From Fidelibacterota bacterium (GTDB taxonomy: Bacteria; Fidelibacterota; Marinisomatia; Marinisomatales; TCS55), in contig NZXJ01000056.1 in assembly GCA_002701945.1 (NCBI GenBank), positions 9,262 through 15,065 of the forward strand: a stretch of 5,804 nt of DNA, written 5' to 3'. The position numbers were made by a program, and so were the translations under genes. Below are positions 1 through 5,804 of the stretch, piece after piece (the stretch's first letter is position 1; every line of letters starts with the position of its first letter). The notes below the pieces were generated by a model, which searched no databases, was not told the DNA's origin, and saw only the letters and a list, made by a program, of their open reading frames with translations.

Positions 1-1446
1 CAAGATTTAAATTATAAGACAATAATGGTTAACTGTAATCCCGAAACTGTAAGTACAGATTTTGATTTGGTAGATCGATTGTATTTTGAACCAGTTACAT
101 ATGAAGATGTATTAAATATTGTTGAATTTGAAAAACCGGATGGTGTTCTAGTGCAGTTTGGAGGACAGACTCCATTGAAAATTGCAAATGTATTAGAGGA
201 GGCCGGAGTGCCAATTATTGGTACATCTCCAAAGAGTATAGATCTTGCTGAGGACCGCGAAAAATTTGGTCAAATACTAAATAAATTAAAAGTTACATGC
301 CCAAAATTTGGTACTGGTAGAACCTTAGAAGAGGTCATTGCTGTCGCAGAAAAAATTGGCTATCCGGTGCTTGCGAGGCCAAGCTATGTTTTAGGTGGAC
401 GTGCAATGGAGATTGTTTATTCAAAAGATCAATTAATTGATTATATATCAAGATCTGCTGATGTAACAGAAGGTCATCCAATTTTAATAGATGAATTTTT
501 AGAAGATGCATTTGAGTTTGATGTTGATGCTTTATGTGATGGAGAAGAAGTACATGTTGGAGGAGTGATGCAACATATTGAAGAAGCTGGTATTCATTCT
601 GGAGACTCTGCTTGTGTTCTTCCACCTTATCGTATAAAAACTGATGCTTTAGATCAAATTGTACGGATTACGAATGATTTAGCAATTGAACTTAATGTGT
701 TAGGCTTAATTAATATCCAATTTGCATATAAAGAAGGGAAAATATATGTGTTAGAAGTAAATCCTAGGGCTAGCAGGACAATTCCATTTGTAAGTAAAAC
801 AACCAATATTCCACTTGCTAGAATAGCAGCTCAAATAGCTACTGGTAAAAAACTTAAAGATTTTAATTTACCACCTTGGGATATGCATAATCACGTTGCA
901 GTAAAAGAAGCTGTTTTACCTTTTAATAAATTTCCTGAAGAATCAATATTCTTAAGCCCTGAAATGAAATCTACTGGGGAGGTAATGGGAATCTCAAACA
1001 CATTTGGAGAGTCATTTAAAAGAGCAATAATAAGTTCAGGAAATAAAATATTTTATAAAGGAACGGTCTTTTTTTCTATTAATGACCCAGATAAAATGAA
1101 TGCAATACCAATAGCTCGCGATCTACAGGAATTGGGTTATAATATTGTTGCCACAGAAGGCACATCTAAAGAATTAAATAGAAACGGCATACCAGTTGAA
1201 ACTGTTTTTAAAGTTGGAGAAGGAAGGCCTAATATACTTGATCATATAATGAATAATGAGATTCAGATGGTTATTAACACACCCCTAGGTTCAAAGTCTC
1301 GTTATGATGAAGAGGCAATCGGAAGAGCGTGTATACAAAAAGGAATCATGGCAATTACAACTTTATCTGGAGCAAATGCTGCAGTTCGAGCAATACGATC
1401 TCGTAAAAAGAAGACCGTTAGGTCTATCCAGTCATATCATTCCTGA
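1..1446 (+). CDS. carB: Carbamoyl-phosphate synthase large subunit, C-terminal part (5' end outside window)
   Basis: CarB uses ammonia from the small subunit CarA, bicarbonate and two ATP to make carbamoyl phosphate for pyrimidine and arginine synthesis in the cytoplasm. The frame is open from base 1, so the ATG at 25 is internal (MVNCNPETVSTDFD is a conserved mid-protein motif) and the gene is cut only by the window edge. The 481 visible residues cover most of the second ATP-grasp half: ARPSYVLGGRAM (nt 373-408), HIEEAGIHSGDSA (nt 574-612) and EVNPRASR (nt 754-777). The MGS-like allosteric domain follows from about nt 1030. Recalled E. coli numbering aligns with a constant offset of 597 from the ATG at 25, implying a full protein of about 1070 residues, against 1073 in E. 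coli. Equivalents of the IMP/UMP-site residues S948, K954, T974, T977 and K993 are present, so nucleotide control is likely. It ends at TGA in a basic tail (RSRKKKTVRS). mtaB follows 52 nt later. Identity is secure. Confidence 0.97.
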   Translation, partial: QDLNYKTIMVNCNPETVSTDFDLVDRLYFEPVTYEDVLNIVEFEKPDGVLVQFGGQTPLKIANVLEEAGVPIIGTSPKSIDLAEDREKFGQILNKLKVTCPKFGTGRTLEEVIAVAEKIGYPVLARPSYVLGGRAMEIVYSKDQLIDYISRSADVTEGHPILIDEFLEDAFEFDVDALCDGEEVHVGGVMQHIEEAGIHSGDSACVLPPYRIKTDALDQIVRITNDLAIELNVLGLINIQFAYKEGKIYVLEVNPRASRTIPFVSKTTNIPLARIAAQIATGKKLKDFNLPPWDMHNHVAVKEAVLPFNKFPEESIFLSPEMKSTGEVMGISNTFGESFKRAIISSGNKIFYKGTVFFSINDPDKMNAIPIARDLQELGYNIVATEGTSKELNRNGIPVETVFKVGEGRPNILDHIMNNEIQMVINTPLGSKSRYDEEAIGRACIQKGIMAITTLSGANAAVRAIRSRKKKTVRSIQSYHS

Positions 1447-1498
1447 TAATCATAATTTGGAAAAGTTGATTTATAAAATTATTTTCTAATAAATAAAG
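1447..1498. other. carB-mtaB intergenic spacer
   Basis: This 52-nt spacer is very A/T-rich. It shows no Shine-Dalgarno-like purine block near the mtaB ATG, no hairpin with a T-run after carB, and no promoter match good enough to call. The absence of a terminator leaves read-through from carB into mtaB plausible. Confidence 0.6.
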
Positions 1499-2791
1499 AT
1501 GAGTACTCCAAGAACAAGCATAGCTTTCCACACAATGGGATGCAAAACTAACTTTTCTGAAACATCTACAATTAGTAGTGAAATGCTAAGTCATGGTTAT
1601 AAAAAGGTTAGCTACAAAGATAAAGCGGACATATATGTATTAAATACATGCTCTGTAACGGAAAATGCAGATAAAGAAGCGCGCAAATTAATCCGTCAAG
1701 CACGCAGACTCAACCCTGTTGCCAAAATTGCAGTTATAGGATGTTATGCCCAGCTACAGCCAGGGCAAATATCAACAATACCAGGTGTAGATCTAGTCCT
1801 TGGCGCAAAAGAAAAATTTAATCTACTATCTCATTTAAATACATTAAATGAAAAAAATGAATCAACAATTGTTAGATCACCTATAGGTAATACTAAATCT
1901 TTTTATCCATCATTTACGAACGGTGAAAGAACAAGATCATACTTAAAAGTGCAAGATGGATGCAATTATTCCTGCACTTTTTGCACTATCCCAATGGCAA
2001 GAGGTAGAAGCCGTAGTGATACGATAAAAAATACAGTAAAGATTGCTCAAAAAATTGCAGATGCAGGAACAAAAGAAATTGTACTTACTGGAATAAATAT
2101 CGGGGACTTTGGTTCTGATGGTGAAGACTTTTTACAGCTTATTACAACTTTAGATAATATAAAAGGGATTGATCGTTTTCGTATTTCTTCTATTGAACCA
2201 AATCTACTAACGGATGACATTATATCTTTTTGTGCAGATTCAAATAAATTTGTACCTCATTTTCATATCCCTCTACAATCTGGATCTAATCCAATATTGA
2301 AAAATATGAAAAGACGATATACAACTAACCTGTATGAATCTAGAGTACATTTTATCAAGCAATTAATACCTGATTGTTGCATAGGAGTAGATGTAATTGT
2401 TGGATACCCCGGAGAGGAAAATGATCATTTTAAAGAAACTAAAGTATTTTTAGAAAGCCTTGATATTTCTTATTTACACGTTTTTTCTTATTCGCAGAGA
2501 AAAGATACTTTGGCAGCAACAATGGAAAACCATGTTACAAAAGAAGAAAAAGAATTACGGAGTAAAGCTCTACATAAATTATCAAATGAAAAGCGACATC
2601 AGTTTTACAATCAATTTGAAAATACGGTCAGGCCAGTACTAATTGAAAAATCAAATAATATAATAACCCAAGGTTTTACAGATAATTATATCAAAGTACA
2701 TATTGAAGAAAACATATCTATTCAAAATACTATTGTATCTGTATTATTAAAGAAAAACAATGGAAGCTATATGGAAGGGGAAATAATATAG
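1499..2791 (+). CDS. mtaB: tRNA (N6-L-threonylcarbamoyladenosine(37)-C2)-methylthiotransferase, MtaB family
   Basis: This radical-SAM enzyme of 430 residues should convert t6A37 to ms2t6A37 in ANN-decoding tRNAs, using S-adenosylmethionine and two iron-sulfur clusters in the cytoplasm. The N-terminal UPF0004 domain carries the three auxiliary-cluster cysteines C15 (HTMGCKTN), C51 (NTCSVT) and C82 (GCYAQ). The radical-SAM CxxxCxxC motif is C155-C159-C162 in DGCNYSCTFCTIPMARGR. Conserved core blocks follow: HFHIPLQSGSNPILKNMKRR (254-273), VGYPGEENDHF (301-311) and HVFSYSQR (327-334). Residues from about 374 form a weakly conserved TRAM-like RNA-binding tail. GCK-N--ET favours MtaB over MiaB (GCQMN--DS) and RimO (GC-KN--DSE). 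The ATG at 1499 is the first start after an in-frame TAA at 1490. It has no Shine-Dalgarno sequence, only A/T-rich DNA. Length is normal for the family. It lies 52 nt after carB, so co-transcription is possible, and it ends 5 nt from convergent gcvP. The family call is firm; the exact tRNA substrate is inferred. Confidence 0.93.
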   Translation: MSTPRTSIAFHTMGCKTNFSETSTISSEMLSHGYKKVSYKDKADIYVLNTCSVTENADKEARKLIRQARRLNPVAKIAVIGCYAQLQPGQISTIPGVDLVLGAKEKFNLLSHLNTLNEKNESTIVRSPIGNTKSFYPSFTNGERTRSYLKVQDGCNYSCTFCTIPMARGRSRSDTIKNTVKIAQKIADAGTKEIVLTGINIGDFGSDGEDFLQLITTLDNIKGIDRFRISSIEPNLLTDDIISFCADSNKFVPHFHIPLQSGSNPILKNMKRRYTTNLYESRVHFIKQLIPDCCIGVDVIVGYPGEENDHFKETKVFLESLDISYLHVFSYSQRKDTLAATMENHVTKEEKELRSKALHKLSNEKRHQFYNQFENTVRPVLIEKSNNIITQGFTDNYIKVHIEENISIQNTIVSVLLKKNNGSYMEGEII

Positions 2792-2811
2792 ATTTATTAA
2801 TTATCTTCCTC
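2777..2811. terminator. Possible bidirectional hairpin at the mtaB/gcvP convergent junction
   Basis: The left arm (2777-2787, GGGGAAATAAT) can pair with the right arm (2800-2811, ATTATCTTCCTC). This gives about eleven base pairs with one G-T pair and one bulged C at 2805, closed by a 12-nt loop that holds both stop codons and the 5-nt gap. The position between two converging genes is where a shared terminator would be expected. Neither strand has a T-run after the stem, so it is not a classical intrinsic terminator, and the A/T-rich inner half makes the stem only moderately stable. The pairing was read by eye and no folding energy was computed. Confidence 0.3.
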
Positions 2812-5646
2812 ATAATCTGATATATCAGGACATGTACAGATTAAATTTCTATCACCAATTGCATTCTCTATTCTTCCTACGGTAGGCCAATATTTGTACT
2901 CTCTGAGCCAGGGCGCAGGAAAAACAGCATCTTCTCTTGTATATGGATGATCCCAAGTTTCTTTTGTAATGGTTTCCATAGTGTGAGGAGAGTTTTTTAG
3001 CATATTATTTTTAGCATTAGATTTTCCTTCAATAACATCATTTATTTCTTTTTTTATAGATATCATCGCCGAACAAAATCTATCAAGCTCATTTTTTGAT
3101 TCACTTTCAGTTGGTTCAATCATTAAAGTTCCAGGAACAGGCCATGACATGGTTGGAGCATGAAATCCATAGTCCATTAATCTTTTCGCAATATCTTCAT
3201 CTGTAATACCTGATTCTTTTCTTATAGGTCTCAAATCAATAATAAACTCATGAGCGTTGAACCCATTTTCTCCTCTATATAAAATGGGGAAATGGTCCTC
3301 TAATAATTTTGCCATGTAGTTGGCATTTAATATTGCTATAGACGTTGATTTTTTCATGCCTTCATTTCCTAATAAAGCCATGTAGCTCCAACTTATTGGT
3401 AATACACCAGCGCTTCCCCATGGAGTAGCAGAGACAGCAGAGATTGCATTTGAAGATGTATTACAAGGGATTACATTGTGAGTTGGCAGAAATGAAGTGA
3501 GATGTTTTGCAGCACAAATTGGGCCCATCCCCGGTCCACCGCCACCGTGGGGTATCGCAAATGTTTTATGTAGGTTGATATGACATACATCAACTCCAAT
3601 ATCAGACACCCTACTAACACCAACCATAGCGTTTAGATTAGCACCATCCATATATACTTGCCCCTTATGATCATGAATAATTTTACATATTTTTTGAACG
3701 GTACTTTCAAATACACCATGCGTAGATGGATATGTGATCATAAGCGCAGCAAGATTGTTTTGATGTTTTTGAGCTTTATTTTTCAGATCTTCAATATCAA
3801 TATTCCCTTTAGAATCACATTTAACAACAATTACTTCCATGCCACACATAATTGCACTTGCAGGGTTCGTTCCATGTGCAGACTCAGGGATAAGGCAGAC
3901 ATTTCTATTACTATCTCCTTGTGAAAGATGAAACGCTCGTATAACCATTAGGCCCGCATATTCACCTTGTGCTCCAGAATTTGGCTGCAGTGAAACACCA
4001 GGTAATCCAGTAATATCTCCGAGCCAATTAGAAAGATCATCAAATAAATGTTTATAACCTTTTGCTTGGTTGACGGGTACAAATGGATGAATCGAAGCAA
4101 ACTCTGGCCAAGTAACTCCAATCATTTCAGTTGTGGCATTTAACTTCATTGTACAAGACCCTAATGGTATCATACTAGTATTTAATGATAAGTCTTTTGT
4201 TTCTAATCGATGTATATATCTAAGCATTTCTGTTTCTGAGTGATAACTATTAAATACAGGGTGACTTAAAAATGAAGTTTCTCTTCTAAGATCAGATGGT
4301 AGAGTTGATTTATTATTCAATTCATGTGATACATTTAGAATCGATAATAAATGAGAAATATCTTTTTTCATGACTGTTTCATCAATTGAAATACCTAATG
4401 AACCATCAGAGAACTCTCTGATATTAATATTGTGTTTCAATAATTTTTCTTTTGTTTTATCAGGACCTAAAAAACGAATTGTATCGAAGAATGTATCATT
4501 GAGTATTTCATACCCAGCTTTTGATAAGCTTGTTGCTAAATCGCAGGTATGTTGATGAATTGTTTTAGCTATTTCTTTTATTCTTTTGGGGCCATGATAT
4601 ACAGCGTACATACCTGACATTATTGCTAATAATACTTGCGCAGTACAGATATTGGAAGTTGCCTTTTCTCTTCTAATATGTTGTTCTCTTGTTTGAAGAG
4701 ACATTCGATATGCTTGATTCCCTTCAGAGTCAACGGAAACACCTATTAGTCTCCCTGGTAAAAAACGTTTAAAATTTTCTTTTACTGCAAAAAATGCCGC
4801 ATGTGGTCCTCCGTAACCCATAGGAACTCCAAACCGTTGAGATGAGCCAAGAGCGACATCAGCACCAAGCTCTCCTGGTGGTTTTAGTAAAGCTAAGCTC
4901 ATTAGATCAGTTGCAATAATTACATAAGCAGATTCTTTATGGGCAGCATTTGTTATTTTTTGAAAATTATTCACTGATCCATTTGTATCGGGATACTGTA
5001 AAATAGATCCAAAAACATTTTGATTGAAAATGAAGTCATCATCATCACATAATTGTATAGTAATACCTAAAGGTTCAGATCTTGTTTTCAGCACATCAAT
5101 TGTTTGAGGATGACAATGCTTTGATACTAAAAAAATGTTACGATCTTTACTCATTCTATAAGTCATTGTCATTGCCTCAGCAGCAGCAGTTGCCTCATCC
5201 AGTAAAGATGCATTGGCAATAGGTAATGCTGTAAGATCACAAACCATCGTTTGAAAATTTATTAAAGCCTCTAGCCTGCCCTGACTTATCTCTGCTTGAT
5301 ATGGAGTATATTGTGTATACCAACCAGGGTTTTCTAAAATATTTCGCTGAATAACTGGTGGTGTTATACAATTATAGTATCCCATCCCTATATATGTTTT
5401 CATTATTGTATTCTTTTCAGCAATTGATTTTAATTTTTCGATAAGTTCTTTTTCTGATATGCCATTGCCTACGTTTAATTTTTCTTTTGATTGAATTGAT
5501 TTTGGTATGGATAAATCAATTAACTCTTCAATTGATCCTACGCCAATAGTATGAAGCATTTGTGATAATTCTTCTTGGTTTGGCCCTACGTGCCTATCTA
5601 CAAACTGATGCTGATAATATTTAACGTCTTTTTTCATTATTTTCAC
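2797..5646 (-). CDS. gcvP: Glycine dehydrogenase (aminomethyl-transferring), glycine cleavage system P protein
   Basis: The P protein uses pyridoxal phosphate to decarboxylate glycine and passes the aminomethyl group to the lipoyl arm of the H protein. With GcvT and the L protein this gives CO2, NH3, NADH and methylene-tetrahydrofolate. At 949 residues it is the fused single-chain form, not the split GcvPA/GcvPB type. The N-terminal half contains DRHVGP (17-22), TPYQAEISQGRLEALINFQT (114-133), DEATAAAEAM (150-159) and REKATSNICTAQ (326-337). The catalytic half contains IPLGSCTMKLNATTEM (493-508), QPNSGAQGEYAG (554-565), ESAHGTNPASA (588-598), DGANLNAM (667-674) and the PLP-binding lysine K694 in NLHKTFAIPHGGGGPG. 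The C-terminal block DHPYTREDAVFPAPWLREYK is also present. The furthest-upstream start is GTG at 5646; ATG at 5637, giving MKKDVKYY, is equally or more likely. Neither has a Shine-Dalgarno sequence. No gcvT or gcvH is visible. An upstream membrane-protein gene ends 9-18 nt away on the same strand, suggesting co-transcription. No frameshift or lost motif is seen. Confidence 0.97.
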   Translation of the reverse strand: MKIMKKDVKYYQHQFVDRHVGPNQEELSQMLHTIGVGSIEELIDLSIPKSIQSKEKLNVGNGISEKELIEKLKSIAEKNTIMKTYIGMGYYNCITPPVIQRNILENPGWYTQYTPYQAEISQGRLEALINFQTMVCDLTALPIANASLLDEATAAAEAMTMTYRMSKDRNIFLVSKHCHPQTIDVLKTRSEPLGITIQLCDDDDFIFNQNVFGSILQYPDTNGSVNNFQKITNAAHKESAYVIIATDLMSLALLKPPGELGADVALGSSQRFGVPMGYGGPHAAFFAVKENFKRFLPGRLIGVSVDSEGNQAYRMSLQTREQHIRREKATSNICTAQVLLAIMSGMYAVYHGPKRIKEIAKTIHQHTCDLATSLSKAGYEILNDTFFDTIRFLGPDKTKEKLLKHNINIREFSDGSLGISIDETVMKKDISHLLSILNVSHELNNKSTLPSDLRRETSFLSHPVFNSYHSETEMLRYIHRLETKDLSLNTSMIPLGSCTMKLNATTEMIGVTWPEFASIHPFVPVNQAKGYKHLFDDLSNWLGDITGLPGVSLQPNSGAQGEYAGLMVIRAFHLSQGDSNRNVCLIPESAHGTNPASAIMCGMEVIVVKCDSKGNIDIEDLKNKAQKHQNNLAALMITYPSTHGVFESTVQKICKIIHDHKGQVYMDGANLNAMVGVSRVSDIGVDVCHINLHKTFAIPHGGGGPGMGPICAAKHLTSFLPTHNVIPCNTSSNAISAVSATPWGSAGVLPISWSYMALLGNEGMKKSTSIAILNANYMAKLLEDHFPILYRGENGFNAHEFIIDLRPIRKESGITDEDIAKRLMDYGFHAPTMSWPVPGTLMIEPTESESKNELDRFCSAMISIKKEINDVIEGKSNAKNNMLKNSPHTMETITKETWDHPYTREDAVFPAPWLREYKYWPTVGRIENAIGDRNLICTCPDISDYEEDN

Positions 5647-5655
5647 ATACGAATA

Positions 5656-5804
5656 TTAAGATGTTGAATAAAACTTTACCCAACAATAGTTAAATACAAT
5701 TATTAAAGTAATCATAATTGCACTTCCTAAGGCTGCACCAGGGAAGGATGGAGTTAATATTTCATATAATAGATTTAAAATAGTAAGTGTGCTAATAATG
5801 AAAA
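5656..5804 (-). CDS. C-terminal tail of an unidentified membrane protein (5' end outside window)
   Basis: This frame is open from the right edge of the window to a TAA at 5658-5656 and encodes the last 48 residues of a protein whose start is not visible. The segment is strongly hydrophobic: FIISTLTILNLLYEIL, then a Pro/Gly turn (TPSFPGAALG), then a probable transmembrane helix (about residues 22-41, SAIMITLIIVFNYCW). It ends in a short polar tail, VKFYSTS. This pattern suggests the final helices of an integral inner-membrane protein. I do not recognise the family, and 48 residues are too few to assign one. Its stop lies 9 nt before the GTG or 18 nt before the ATG of gcvP, on the same strand and in the same frame. 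The two genes may therefore share a transcript. The coding call rests on the unbroken frame to the edge, the membrane-like composition and the tight spacing. It could still be a chance open frame in AT-rich DNA. Confidence 0.6.
   Translation of the reverse strand, partial: FIISTLTILNLLYEILTPSFPGAALGSAIMITLIIVFNYCWVKFYSTS

Noticed and set aside
335..625. Open frame of 96 codons on the - strand
   Set aside because: It lies wholly antisense to a highly conserved part of carB, and its Leu/His/Gln-rich translation looks like a shadow of AT-rich codons.
1304..1489. Short + strand frame overlapping the carB end
   Set aside because: It is out of frame with conserved carB sequence and has no recognisable protein features.
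2460..2642. Short + strand frame inside mtaB
   Set aside because: The mtaB frame here encodes family-typical sequence; this one is a low-complexity shadow.
3658..3924. Open + strand frame of 88 codons inside gcvP
   Set aside because: It is antisense to the conserved catalytic half of gcvP and has no start signal or known motif.
4370..4555. Open + strand frame of 61 codons inside gcvP
   Set aside because: It is antisense to well-conserved coding sequence, with nothing independent to support it.
5037..5049. ATC trinucleotide run
   Set aside because: It is short and simply encodes four aspartates (201-204) within gcvP; it is not a meaningful repeat.
5637..5658. Glycine riboswitch upstream of gcvP
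   Set aside because: Only 9-18 nt separate the upstream ORF from gcvP, so there is no room for an aptamer; any leader would lie outside this window.
5653..5685. Promoter-like TTGGGT...TAATAT on the - strand before gcvP
   Set aside because: The spacing of about 19 nt is poor, both boxes are weak, and such matches are expected by chance in AT-rich DNA.
5656..5804. Assigning the membrane tail to the GtrA family
   Set aside because: The NYCWVKF ending loosely recalls GtrA-type tails, but 48 residues without a diagnostic motif cannot support it.
1..5804. A novel defence, mobile or biosynthetic system
   Set aside because: Nearly every base belongs to recognisable housekeeping genes; there are no repeats, integrase, transposase, tRNA or unusual cluster to support one.

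Overview
This AT-rich window (roughly two-thirds A+T by eye) looks like ordinary bacterial core-metabolism DNA. It holds the 3' part of carB, a complete mtaB-type tRNA methylthiotransferase gene, a complete gcvP, and the tail of an unidentified membrane-protein gene that runs off the right edge. I see no mobile element, CRISPR array, RNA gene or defence locus, and no convincing sign of a previously undescribed system.

Layout: carB (entering from the left edge) and mtaB lie on the + strand, separated by 52 nt. The membrane-protein tail and gcvP lie on the - strand, separated by 9 or 18 nt depending on which gcvP start is used. The two blocks converge, and the mtaB and gcvP stop codons are only 5 nt apart. 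An imperfect hairpin spans that junction. Coding density is very high, and no gene-free stretch approaches 300 nt.

Organism: the MtaB N-terminus (GCKTNFSETSTI) resembles Bacteroidota-type MtaB proteins. The single-chain GcvP, the low GC and the lack of Shine-Dalgarno sequences before mtaB and gcvP also fit Bacteroidota or a related FCB-group lineage, perhaps an uncultured aquatic one. This is an inference from recalled family patterns, not a search result.

Function: CarB makes carbamoyl phosphate for pyrimidines and arginine. MtaB thiomethylates the t6A37 nucleotide of ANN-decoding tRNAs. GcvP decarboxylates glycine, feeding one-carbon units to folate. The three are housekeeping enzymes with no obvious joint pathway. 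The points most worth checking are the gcvP start and its same-frame upstream neighbour, the cysteine pair in GcvP, the hairpin at the convergent junction, and ligand-site substitutions in the CarB allosteric domain.
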